Source: Chryseobacterium lathyri (GTDB taxonomy: Bacteria > Bacteroidota > Bacteroidia > Flavobacteriales > Weeksellaceae). From it: a stretch of 64,000 nucleotides of DNA. Below, piece after piece: positions 51,461-59,634 of this stretch. A program made the position numbers and the translations under genes. The notes below the pieces were generated by a model that made no database searches, was not told where the DNA came from, and saw nothing but the letters and a program-made list of their open reading frames with translations. Location of the stretch: the NCBI RefSeq assembly GCF_003290185.1, contig NZ_QNFY01000002.1, positions 362,313-426,312 on the forward strand, written 5' to 3'. The first letter of the stretch is position 1. Each line of letters begins with the position of its first letter.

Positions 51461-52087
51461 TTAATCTTCAATAGTTAAGGTTAAAGGAAGCCTGAGGTAA
51501 TACCTTACCGGATCTCCTTTGCTAACAGCCGGAGAAAATTTTTCCGAAACGGAATACAGCGCAATTTCAGCCTGTCTGTTGAAGGTGAAATTGTCTCCCT
51601 GTGCGTGTACATTACTGATACTGCCATCTTTTTCAACAATAAAACCCACATTTGTTTTTACTGTTTTGGTTTCAGTATAAACACCTCCGGTATAAAAAAG
51701 ATTGGCAACTTCCTGTCTCAATGTATTAAATCCGCCAGGATAGTCGGCAGATTTATCAAAAACAGCAGTTTTCTCAATATTGTTTTCCGATATGCCTTTT
51801 GGGCTCTTCAGGGTCTGCAGGTCTTCAAGGTTTCTTACTTTCAGCAAAGCTCCTATCATGGCTACGTTTTCAATGCTGTCCATCTTTTTCATGAAAAGCA
51901 TAAAATCAAGTTTTATATTGGCTTTTCTGAAAGAATCTGCTTCTGCGTCAAACTTCTTTTTAAATTCTGTATTCAGCATATTCCTGTGATGGTTATAATA
52001 GTTTTTAACCTGCCGGAATTCTTCCTTCTGCTGCGAAAAACAGAAAGAGTAAGTAATGCAAAACAGACAAAAGATTAAAGCTTTCAA
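51461..52087 (-). CDS. Exported protein with a TonB C-terminal-like domain
   Basis: A 208-residue protein with a signal peptide (1-19, ending CFS). The C-terminal third ('VGFIVEKDGSISNVHAQGDN', 'ALYSVSEKFSPAVSKG', 'YYLRLPLTLTI') resembles the TonB_C fold found in many Bacteroidetes periplasmic proteins. The middle is helical and charged. It has no TonB membrane anchor or Pro-rich spacer, so it is not a classical energy transducer. It is upstream of tadA in one unit. Confidence 0.75.
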   Translation of the reverse strand: MKALIFCLFCITYSFCFSQQKEEFRQVKNYYNHHRNMLNTEFKKKFDAEADSFRKANIKLDFMLFMKKMDSIENVAMIGALLKVRNLEDLQTLKSPKGISENNIEKTAVFDKSADYPGGFNTLRQEVANLFYTGGVYTETKTVKTNVGFIVEKDGSISNVHAQGDNFTFNRQAEIALYSVSEKFSPAVSKGDPVRYYLRLPLTLTIED

Positions 52088-52143
52088 AAGAGTATATTTA
52101 TGTAAATATAATTAAAAAAATGAGAACTTTTTATCCTTTGATA

Positions 52144-53064
52144 TCAGCTTTCGAGATAGCGGTTCAGAGATTCCTGGAGATGGGTCCGGATGTCATCAAC
52201 TAAACATTTCGGTTCTAATACGGTGACTTCTTTTCCATACGAAAGAATCTCCTGCATAAAATCATAAGTAGGGTGGAGGAAGAACTCAAAATAAATCTCT
52301 TCCGGTGTTTCTTTGGTTTCTTTCTGAGACTGGTGAAGCGGAAAACTTCTGATGTACTCTCCCTGATGCCTGCTACATTTCATAATGATCTTCTGAGGAT
52401 TTTGTTCTGCAAGATTCATAACCCCAAAAGCATTTTTGAAGTGTTCTCTGAAATTGTAGTTATACTTTTCACGGAATTTGCTGTCGCTCACATCCAGATA
52501 ATTGACCCTATCTAAACCGAATGACTTTAAGACTTTATCTTTAGTATCAATTGCGATGAGGTACCATCTGTCCTTGGATTCTTTCAATGCCAGGGGATGC
52601 ACTTTCCGTGAAGTCATCACTTTATTTTTATAGTTGTAGTGCTCAAAACTTACGACTCTCTTGTTACGAATAGCAAAGAAAAGGTCATAAAAATGTTCTA
52701 TGCCGGTTGGTTTTCTGCTTTCAAAAAAGATAAAATCTGAAAAATCCGGATGAAGATTCAGGGCGTTGCTTACCTGAAAGGATTCTAGTAACTTTTGGTT
52801 GTATTCGTCCACTTCCATGATCGGGCGGCTCTCAATATAATACCTGTTATCCCCTTTCTTTTTATTGTGAATGGAAAGATTAAAAAGATCGGAAATCTCA
52901 CGAATATCCCTCTGCAGCGTACGGATCGAGTAGCTCTTGATCCCTGCATCCTGAAATTCGAAAGAGTTTAAAAGATAGTCCTCCAGCTGGGAATAGGTAG
53001 CCGGAGAACTTTCTAATCTTTTGATAATTAAGGCATATCTTGTCAGATAAAAATCTTTTTTCAT
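52144..53064 (-). CDS. WYL-domain transcription regulator
   Basis: A 306-residue regulator: an N-terminal winged helix-turn-helix ('ATYSQLEDYLL', 'YSIRTLQRDIREI'), then a WYL domain from about residue 130 ('NKRVVSFEHYNYKNKVM', 'VHPLALKESKDRWYLIAIDT') and a C-terminal cap ('EEIYFEFFLHP'). WYL proteins sense nucleic acid or nucleotide ligands and control stress, CRISPR or phage-defence genes. The target here is unknown. It lies just upstream of the accessory region, which makes a role there possible. An inverted repeat upstream is a candidate operator for autoregulation. Confidence 0.92.
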   Translation of the reverse strand: MKKDFYLTRYALIIKRLESSPATYSQLEDYLLNSFEFQDAGIKSYSIRTLQRDIREISDLFNLSIHNKKKGDNRYYIESRPIMEVDEYNQKLLESFQVSNALNLHPDFSDFIFFESRKPTGIEHFYDLFFAIRNKRVVSFEHYNYKNKVMTSRKVHPLALKESKDRWYLIAIDTKDKVLKSFGLDRVNYLDVSDSKFREKYNYNFREHFKNAFGVMNLAEQNPQKIIMKCSRHQGEYIRSFPLHQSQKETKETPEEIYFEFFLHPTYDFMQEILSYGKEVTVLEPKCLVDDIRTHLQESLNRYLES

Positions 53065-53118
53065 TCGTCTGTATTTTATAGGGCAGCCGTGCTGCGTTCA
53101 TGGTAAAATTTTATAAGA

Positions 53119-53126
53119 CAAATATA
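53119..53126 (-). promoter_or_regulatory. -7 element of the WYL regulator gene
   Basis: TATATTTG on the minus strand, about 55 bases before the start codon, is a perfect TAnnTTTG match. Confidence 0.5.
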
Positions 53127-53137
53127 TAGGGTTAATG

Positions 53138-53158
53138 CGACAAAACGTGTCGTGTTTT
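53138..53158. promoter_or_regulatory. Candidate operator of the WYL regulator
   Basis: Two overlapping inverted repeats, CGACA-(5)-TGTCG (53138-53152) and AAAAC-(7)-GTTTT (53142-53158), lie where the -33 region of the promoter should be. Confidence 0.3.
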
Positions 53159-53257
53159 ATTTTTTTTGTGGTATTTAAAAGAAGAAAATCAATAAAAGTG
53201 AATTCTATTAATATCTAATTAGAAACCAGGATTGTATAATAAATAATGATTAGAATA

Positions 53258-53287
53258 AATAACCGCTCGGTTTTTTGAGCGGTTATT
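53258..53287 (-). terminator. Possible terminator of the accessory cassette
   Basis: The 11-bp perfect stem AATAACCGCTC/GAGCGGTTATT lies about 107 bases beyond the last gene of the minus-strand cassette. The T tail is short, so efficiency is uncertain. Confidence 0.45.
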
Positions 53288-53393
53288 AAATTTAAGTTTT
53301 GGATTTCCAAATTAGATTTCTTTTCATTAAAAAAGATTAATGAATAAAGTAGTTCTTAGATTACAGCGTTGAACTCATTTCATAAAACGGGAA

Positions 53394-53810
53394 TTATTTC
53401 TTTAAAATATTCCTTTCATGGAGCCAAATTTCCTCAGTAAAGTTTTTCGGTTCTCCAGTGTTGGCATTAACTCCAATGCCAAATACGGCTATTTTTCCTG
53501 CCTTGAAATTTTTGAAAGAATAGACATAGTATTCATCAATAATTAAAGTAGGATAGAAATTAAAAGAATCTTTTGTTTTTATTTGGCTTTTTTCATTATT
53601 AGACCGAAAGGCTTCATAAATTTTATTGGCTTCTTGAAATTTTATATTATGATTTTTTTCAAAGTTCTGTGCCTCCTTTGTAAGAACTTCATTTCCGTCG
53701 GTGAAATTAGCAACAAGAGTTATATGGTGTTTATTTAAAAAGTTTCGTTCCTTAGAACAATTAATAAACAATAAAAGTCCAAGCAATATAAAACTGAAGT
53801 GAATTCGCAT
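53394..53810 (-). CDS. Small lipoprotein of unknown function
   Basis: A 138-residue protein with the lipobox LLLFINC near residue 18, so it should sit in a membrane facing the periplasm. The body is mixed alpha/beta ('KHHITLVANFTDGNEVLTKEAQ', 'FYPTLIIDEYYVYSF', 'KIAVFGIGVNA'). I do not recognise the family. It is the last gene of the AT-rich cassette behind the clan-CD-like protein and starts 1 base after the stop of the 77-residue ORF. In that setting an immunity or accessory role is possible, but there is no direct evidence. Confidence 0.6.
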   Translation of the reverse strand: MRIHFSFILLGLLLFINCSKERNFLNKHHITLVANFTDGNEVLTKEAQNFEKNHNIKFQEANKIYEAFRSNNEKSQIKTKDSFNFYPTLIIDEYYVYSFKNFKAGKIAVFGIGVNANTGEPKNFTEEIWLHERNILKK

Positions 53811-53811
53811 T

Positions 53812-54045
53812 CTATAATTTTATTAAAGATAAAAAATATTTAATTACCATTGAAATCTTGGATTCAGACCTAATAATACTATTTTTTAGGCATATTAAAA
53901 TGCTTTTTGATGTACTTACAAAATATTTAAGCTCTTTTAACAAGCCTTCGGGAGTTTGTGTTTCATCTTTTTGATTTTTAGCATATTTTAATAAATTGAA
54001 TGGATTAGCGGATTGAATTGCTATGGTGAATTGTGCAATTCCCAA
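53812..54045 (-). CDS. Small ORF with a TTG start, possibly a frame remnant
   Basis: A 77-residue frame starting at TTG (54043-54045) with no ATG available. It contains 'FTIAIQSANPFNLLKYA' and 'TPEGLLKELKYFVS'. The same frame remains open upstream for at least 30 more codons, into the 3' end of the next gene, so it may be a damaged piece of a longer gene, and the TTG may not be real. It has no signal peptide. A lysine-rich hydrophobic end ('SMVIKYFLSLIKL') could be membrane-seeking. Neighbours on both sides are 1 and 46 bases away. Confidence 0.45.
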   Translation of the reverse strand: MGIAQFTIAIQSANPFNLLKYAKNQKDETQTPEGLLKELKYFVSTSKSILICLKNSIIRSESKISMVIKYFLSLIKL

Positions 54046-54091
54046 TTGCTGTTTTTTATCTTTTGTTAATATAGGTATATTTTGGACGATC

Positions 54092-54736
54092 TTACTTACA
54101 GTTTTGGTCTGGAAGAATATCTTTACTGAATAATTCTAAAATCATATTTTCTTTCTCCATAGACCAATCAAAGTTTTGATATTCTTCATAGGTAAAATTA
54201 TACCTATCTTTTCCATTATCTGGAAATGCAATAAACTTTTCAAATTTTCCATTTTTTCTAAATAATAGTATAACCTTTGGGTATTCTTCCTGAATACAAT
54301 CACACCCAACACTATTAGATAATCCTGTTCTAATAAAAATATTTTTTTTAGAGTAATTAAACAAAATATTTGATAATCTTTCTTTTTCTGACAAAGAAAT
54401 TGCTCTGATCTGATTATGAAATTTGGCATCCAAATAATTTCGAGGCTCATCTATATCCTTTATTAAATTAGGATTTGCTATGTAAATTGAATCATATTCA
54501 TTAAAAGGAAATATTTTCATTCTTTGCACAGATGGAATCGAAAATCTCTCAAAGTATTTATTATCGAAGTCATTAGGATTTATTTGTCCTTTACTTTTTA
54601 ATAATATATCTCGTTTATATTCTTTACAATTTTTTTTGCAAAATTTTACTCTAAGTGAATCTAATTCATTTACTTTTTGAGAATAAAAAACATTACATAG
54701 TAATAAGGCTGTCAAAAAAAGGATATTATTTTTCAT
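54092..54736 (-). CDS. Exported protein of unknown function
   Basis: A 214-residue protein with a signal peptide (1-19, ending FYS). The body is soluble with four cysteines in two pairs ('FCKKNCKE' and 'SVGCDCIQEE') that may form disulphides in the periplasm. The C-terminus is acidic and aromatic. I do not recognise the family. It starts 6 bases after the stop of the clan-CD-like gene, so they are co-transcribed. Export of this protein next to a putative cytoplasmic peptidase fits, but does not prove, an effector-immunity pair. Confidence 0.6.
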   Translation of the reverse strand: MKNNILFLTALLLCNVFYSQKVNELDSLRVKFCKKNCKEYKRDILLKSKGQINPNDFDNKYFERFSIPSVQRMKIFPFNEYDSIYIANPNLIKDIDEPRNYLDAKFHNQIRAISLSEKERLSNILFNYSKKNIFIRTGLSNSVGCDCIQEEYPKVILLFRKNGKFEKFIAFPDNGKDRYNFTYEEYQNFDWSMEKENMILELFSKDILPDQNCK

Positions 54737-54742
54737 ATTATT

Positions 54743-55762
54743 TTATTTTATTACGTCAGGATATTTTATTTTAATTTTTTCTCTCATTTGCTTGTATGAA
54801 GTTTCCGTTCCATGCATTTTTTCTATATAAAATGTCTTATAGTTTTTTGCATAATATTTTTGTGCATTATAAATTTTATCTAGTTGGTCTTGTGTTAAAT
54901 TTAAACTTCTTTCCATTAATAAATATACTTCTTTACTAGTATTACTTAATAACCATAAATCTTTCTTTGTAGTTGTTAATGTTTTGTCTTTAGTATTAAA
55001 AATATACCAACCATCTGAATTAAAAAATTTACCACTAGGGGTTAAATAATTATTTAATAATGAACCAAAATATAGTCTCTCTTTTGTTGAGGTGATTTCT
55101 TCATATGCTCTTTGCTTAATATCTGAACGGTTTGAATTTGCAAAAATTTTTATTTCTTTATCCGTCATGCTTCCCAGTTCATTTAAAAAGCCCTTATCGT
55201 CAGCCTCATCACATGCAACAGAGAAGAAATTGCCCCCATCTAACATATTGCTTAGCAATAATTTTAGACTAATATATGACTTAATATCTTTTGGGTCCAA
55301 CCCTCCTTGATGATATTTTTCAGATTCTTTTCTGAAATTTTCAAAATATTCCTCATCAAGAGTTATTAAATCTTTTTTAGGTAACTTCTCAAATACATTT
55401 TTTAGAGTTTTAAAAGCTAGGACATCAAGAATTACTTTCATTGATTTTGCATAAGTGTGATCAGAAAAAGTATTTCCATGGTGAACTATAGCTACATTTT
55501 TGAAATTAGATCTTTTACAGATATCTACAAAACTTTCATAATTAGCGAAACTGGGGATATGTCGTACTTCCCACATTTTAACAGTTTCATCAAATTGATA
55601 TTTCCCATCAGACTCTAAAGTTATGATTAAATTAATACTTTTCTTTTTCTGTTGCTGATCATCTACAGAATCTCCAAAAAAATCTCTCTCTTTTCTGTCT
55701 TCTCTTTCTTCATCAGCCATTGTTTTTGCACTGTAAATACCTATTGGTCTATAATTATACAT
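54743..55762 (-). CDS. Unknown protein with clan CD (caspase-like) His-Gly and Ala-Cys blocks
   Basis: A 339-residue protein without signal peptide. The N-terminal 40 residues are charged and disordered-looking (a second possible start is Met15). A fold beginning 'SINLIITLESDG' carries a hydrophobic strand ending in His-His-Gly ('NVAIVHHGNTF', residues 89-99) and, 89 residues later, a second one ending Ala-Cys ('NFFSVACDEADD', Cys184). Clan CD peptidases (caspases, gingipains, CHAT, separase) are defined by exactly such hydrophobic-HG and hydrophobic-AC blocks. The spacing is wide for caspases. No family assignment is certain. It is the first gene behind the hairpin at 55779, in an AT-rich patch. 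Confidence 0.5.
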   Translation of the reverse strand: MYNYRPIGIYSAKTMADEEREDRKERDFFGDSVDDQQQKKKSINLIITLESDGKYQFDETVKMWEVRHIPSFANYESFVDICKRSNFKNVAIVHHGNTFSDHTYAKSMKVILDVLAFKTLKNVFEKLPKKDLITLDEEYFENFRKESEKYHQGGLDPKDIKSYISLKLLLSNMLDGGNFFSVACDEADDKGFLNELGSMTDKEIKIFANSNRSDIKQRAYEEITSTKERLYFGSLLNNYLTPSGKFFNSDGWYIFNTKDKTLTTTKKDLWLLSNTSKEVYLLMERSLNLTQDQLDKIYNAQKYYAKNYKTFYIEKMHGTETSYKQMREKIKIKYPDVIK

Positions 55763-55778
55763 GATTCTTTGATTTAGT

Positions 55779-55809
55779 AAATCAGGCGGCGTAAAGAGCC
55801 GCCTGATTT
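55779..55809. terminator. Strong hairpin between the array and the downstream cassette
   Basis: The 12-bp perfect stem AAATCAGGCGGC/GCCGCCTGATTT with a 7-base loop lies between the stop of the 1265-residue gene and the 339-residue gene. The T tail is better on the plus strand, so it may attenuate and not stop minus-strand transcription. Confidence 0.65.
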
Positions 55810-55814
55810 TGTTA

Positions 55815-58800
55815 TTATTTAAATATTGATGTTAATTCTCTTGGTAATGTTGTAGGTTCATTACTATGTGATAACTGTGCATCTTCATCCAACCTGAAAC
55901 TTGTTTCAAATTCGAGTTCCAGCGGATTTTCACAATTTTCCGGATTATCTTCAGGGAAAATCGGAAGCGGATGTAATGGATTAACCGGCAATCCTGTGGA
56001 GCTTTCCTGAAGAATAGTAAGCGTAGTAGGCACTCTGGTGATCCAGTATTTACCTTGAGGTTCTCCGGTTGGCTGTCTCATTTCGTCTACAATACTCATG
56101 TACATTGGGTCTCCGATTACCGGAACTTCGCCGCCATTCCAGATAATACCTGTTTCCAGGAAGAATTGTACAGCATTTTCAAAGCCAGGCTTTACGGTAA
56201 CAATAATTCTTGCCATTCCAGCTTGTAGGAAGCTTCTGAATAATGGATCTAAGCTTTCGCTCAGATAAAACTCCTGCCAGCTCTTACGGTTAGCCCAGTA
56301 GTATGGATAGAATGTATAATCCATGATTTCCCATTCAAACGCCTGTTCCATAAATTTGGCAAGGGCAGTATATTTATCCAGATTTTCACTTAGGTATACC
56401 TGGAAGTTATCCATCGTAGTTTTATCCTCAGCTCCATTTGTTGATTCATACCCTAATGTATTTGAGTTAAGGTAACTCTGCAGCAAGTAGGCAATACAGT
56501 TGTGCTTTAAAACATCATGCTCCATATAACGGTAGAAATTGCCTTGTCTTTCTTTAGCTGCTGCTTCTTTTTCTTTCTGTTCTGCATCTAATCTTGCCTG
56601 ATCTTCCTGGAATTTCACATAAGCAGCTTCATAAGCCTTGATAATAGCATTGAAGTTTTCCGTTTTCCATTTTTGGATGAAAGCGTCTGAAAGCTTACAA
56701 TGTAAGTTTAAGTTGATGGAAACTGAGTTTAAATAATTTCCATTATAAGGTACCTTTACAGAATTTTCAAGTGAAAATCCGGAAGCTCCGATTGATCCGT
56801 CAGGACTACTGTTGTAATAAATTGTACTGCTGTTGGTAGGGTGGTATACCCAAATTTTAGCATTATGCCATCCTTTGGAGCGCTCATAATGTACACCTCC
56901 GTCAAATGCATAACAAACATAATTTGCTGGAACACCATAATCAAAAACTCCCTCTCCTCCTCCAGATCTTGTATCTGAAACAGTTTTGTTCATTTCAGGG
57001 AGTTCAGTTAAATCTACACCATAAATTTGTGCCCAATGCTGAATCTGTTCTACAGTTGCAGATTTTGGATCAGGCATGGTCCATGCTCTTTCCGGCGCTG
57101 TTCTAGGGTCTACAGGAGCGGTAAGCACCTGGGCCTTGGCTACTGTAAGGGCCAGACGGTGTAATCTTGAAGGTTCAGGAACCATAAATTCAAACATGGT
57201 ACGTTTACCATAGTTGTAGATTTGGTTTTTCATCTTTTTATCAACCCATCTGTAAACTCCTGTGATATGCTGTGGCGGTAGATTGGTTGTAAGAGCTTTT
57301 CCTCTGTTATCAAACTCATGAACATTGGTCTCCGTATATTCTTTGATGATTTTCTGTACCCTTTCTTCGGAAATTTTAGTCAGAACTCTTTCCATGGCTC
57401 TTTCCGTGATCTCCTGAGACTTCATCACGGCCTGTCTTGTACTGTCGTGCTGAGCTGTATTATTGGCATATTCTGCACCGACTTCAAAGACGGTTTTACC
57501 GGCTCCATAACTATATCTTGTATGGGCTGTAATACTTTGGTCTTTTTCCAGTTCTTTAGCAATTTCCGTCTGCATATCTGTTCTGGAAGTTTTGGAAGTA
57601 TCGGAAATTTTCTCAGTTTCCTCTGATTTGGATGTGGTATCCGTAATTTCAGAGTAATCTCTTGAAACAGAAGACTTGTGTCTCAATTCACTTGCCATTA
57701 CATTCTCGATGTTGGAAACCTCCCCCGGAACATAAGCGTGAACACTTTGTACCACTTTCAGATAATCTGCAACTCCAAGTCTTTTGATCCCAAAGTTTTT
57801 ACGTTTCTGAATCGTTACTGGCTCAGGTTCGCCTGGATTTTCCGGAGTTTCAGTTGCGCGTTTCAGAATAAGCATTCCGGTAAGGCTTAGATCGCCTTTT
57901 GTATATTGTTGGCCAATATCTCCATATGCCATACTTCCGTTGTCAAAAATAATTTCTATTTTGAACGTTAAGCTATCTCTGAATTTATCGACTAAACTTG
58001 TCGGTAAAGTGATTTTGTTATCTACAACATAGATATTGCTGTAATTTTCTTCTACAGCCCCTGCAACGTCTGTAGTGGCAATAATTTTGGCATTGGCGAC
58101 ACTCCATGAAGCGTCTTCAACCTCAAAAGAGAAATTAACAAATCCTCTGCTGCCTGATAGTCTGAAGGAGCTGTGGGCAAGAAAACTGTATGCCATTGGG
58201 GTTCTGGCTGTATTCTGCATAACAGGGATGGATGCACCTCCTAGATTTACGTATTGCTGCTGTGAAAGAGGAGAGCTCTGTAACGCAGTTTGCATTGTTG
58301 AAGAGATATGATCCTGCAGGACTGTTAAAGCATCGGAATAAGTCTGTACTGAGTCATCAAGTACAATGGTTTGATCTCCGATCATTAGAGTATTCTCAGG
58401 AAGGAATTGAATTCTTTCTTCAGCTGAAACTTTAGATACTTTCTCAGCGTCAAATTCAGAGAAAAGTTCTACAAAAAGGTCAAAAGATTCCGGAGAAAGC
58501 TTTGCCTGCAAATCTTCTAAATTAATCTCATTCTGGTACGAAAATTCAAAAACAGGAACTTCATATTCCTTTAACGTATCATAAAGACGTATTTTTTCTT
58601 CTTCCGTAGTTTCCGGGGTGATTTTACTTTCAACTTCAGCCAGTTTTCTTTCGTAGATATCCAAGCGTTCCCTGTTTTCAGTCATATATCTTGAATAGGC
58701 ATCCTGGTATGCCTGATAACGGGATTTATGATATTTTTTCTGAAGTTTTTCCAATTCAGTATTTAGTTTGTCCAAAGCTTCTTTTCTGTGGATTGCTCTG

Positions 58801-59612
58801 TCTGCAACCAAAGAAGTTCTCGCTTCAGCTTCTAATCTTTGAAGGGTTTTTGCGCCCAAAACCGGAGCGGAAGCTTCAGATGTTGTGGCCGAAGCTGAAA
58901 AAGATGTTTCCGAATAATCCTCTGAAAATAAATATGTTGGTAATATTACTTTTCCATTCATCGCTTTTTCTAAAGGTTTTTCGCCATTTATCTTAATGAT
59001 TTCCTGATCTGTAAGATCCTGATTGTTGGCAAAACCAAGCTGGATGGCCATCAGAATATGGCTGATCGCTTCTTTAATGTAGAAGTCTCCCTGAGTAACG
59101 ATCAGATAAATGAAATTATTCCAAAGAAGGGAAAATGTTTGAATTCCTTCGGCATTAAGCTCTTTATTGGCATCAATGAGGTTTTTGTAATAATCTGTAA
59201 CGTAGGTCAGGTCATTGCTGTCTAATGTTTCTTTTTTAGAGAGCTTTCGTCCGATAACAAGAAGATCTCCAAATACTCCTTCCTCAATTTTCTTTTCTGA
59301 TTCAAATCCAAGATTGCTAAATCCGCTTGCTGCCCTTTTCATTTCTCCAAACTTGGTAGCTTTGGCAGGCCTTCCGGCAACTGCAGTATCAAAAATACCG
59401 TTGACGCCTTTTGGTCTGTGGATAAATCCTAAATTCTTGTCTTTCGTTTCCGTTAATTGCGGATTTCTTAAACTCACAAATCTGAAAAGAGTCTGTGATA
59501 CATTATTTGTTGGGTTCATACCTTCTGTTGCTTTATAGTTAATGATGCCTTCTCCTATTAGTGATCCGCCTACGGTAAATGCGGTTTTTGGAGGTGTGTT
59601 GTTTGTTGCCAT
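55815..59612 (-). CDS. Large protein of unknown family (1265 residues)
   Basis: A 1265-residue soluble protein with no signal peptide or membrane segment. I do not recognise it. The start at 59612 (MATNNTPPKTAFTVGGS) is chosen over 59654, which overlaps the preceding gene by 20 bases. N-terminal domain about 1-230; a long charged coiled coil about 265-360 ('LEKLQKKYHKSRYQAYQDAYSR'); a beta region about 430-600; a Ser/Thr/Glu-rich segment about 665-720 and a second helical region to about 790. Next comes 'GVYRWVDKKMKNQIYNYGKRTM', then a beta-rich stretch with YxYxxSxP-like turns and a second Lys/Glu helix. It is probably a structural or scaffold protein of the complex that carries the array proteins. 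Confidence 0.6.
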   Translation of the reverse strand: MATNNTPPKTAFTVGGSLIGEGIINYKATEGMNPTNNVSQTLFRFVSLRNPQLTETKDKNLGFIHRPKGVNGIFDTAVAGRPAKATKFGEMKRAASGFSNLGFESEKKIEEGVFGDLLVIGRKLSKKETLDSNDLTYVTDYYKNLIDANKELNAEGIQTFSLLWNNFIYLIVTQGDFYIKEAISHILMAIQLGFANNQDLTDQEIIKINGEKPLEKAMNGKVILPTYLFSEDYSETSFSASATTSEASAPVLGAKTLQRLEAEARTSLVADRAIHRKEALDKLNTELEKLQKKYHKSRYQAYQDAYSRYMTENRERLDIYERKLAEVESKITPETTEEEKIRLYDTLKEYEVPVFEFSYQNEINLEDLQAKLSPESFDLFVELFSEFDAEKVSKVSAEERIQFLPENTLMIGDQTIVLDDSVQTYSDALTVLQDHISSTMQTALQSSPLSQQQYVNLGGASIPVMQNTARTPMAYSFLAHSSFRLSGSRGFVNFSFEVEDASWSVANAKIIATTDVAGAVEENYSNIYVVDNKITLPTSLVDKFRDSLTFKIEIIFDNGSMAYGDIGQQYTKGDLSLTGMLILKRATETPENPGEPEPVTIQKRKNFGIKRLGVADYLKVVQSVHAYVPGEVSNIENVMASELRHKSSVSRDYSEITDTTSKSEETEKISDTSKTSRTDMQTEIAKELEKDQSITAHTRYSYGAGKTVFEVGAEYANNTAQHDSTRQAVMKSQEITERAMERVLTKISEERVQKIIKEYTETNVHEFDNRGKALTTNLPPQHITGVYRWVDKKMKNQIYNYGKRTMFEFMVPEPSRLHRLALTVAKAQVLTAPVDPRTAPERAWTMPDPKSATVEQIQHWAQIYGVDLTELPEMNKTVSDTRSGGGEGVFDYGVPANYVCYAFDGGVHYERSKGWHNAKIWVYHPTNSSTIYYNSSPDGSIGASGFSLENSVKVPYNGNYLNSVSINLNLHCKLSDAFIQKWKTENFNAIIKAYEAAYVKFQEDQARLDAEQKEKEAAAKERQGNFYRYMEHDVLKHNCIAYLLQSYLNSNTLGYESTNGAEDKTTMDNFQVYLSENLDKYTALAKFMEQAFEWEIMDYTFYPYYWANRKSWQEFYLSESLDPLFRSFLQAGMARIIVTVKPGFENAVQFFLETGIIWNGGEVPVIGDPMYMSIVDEMRQPTGEPQGKYWITRVPTTLTILQESSTGLPVNPLHPLPIFPEDNPENCENPLELEFETSFRLDEDAQLSHSNEPTTLPRELTSIFK

Positions 59613-59634
59613 TTTAATATTTTGTTTTAATGAT

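Larger units (their letters stand above)
53065..53393. other. 329-base intergenic region upstream of the WYL gene
   Basis: It contains the WYL promoter and a candidate operator (53138-53158), a GC-rich CAGCCGTGCTGCG patch beside the start codon, and a hairpin at 53258-53287. No ORF is apparent. Confidence 0.55.

Noticed and set aside
51605..52078. 157-residue antisense ORF over the TonB-C-like gene
   Set aside because: Shadow of a gene with a good signal peptide and fold; Phe- and Cys-rich like other shadows.
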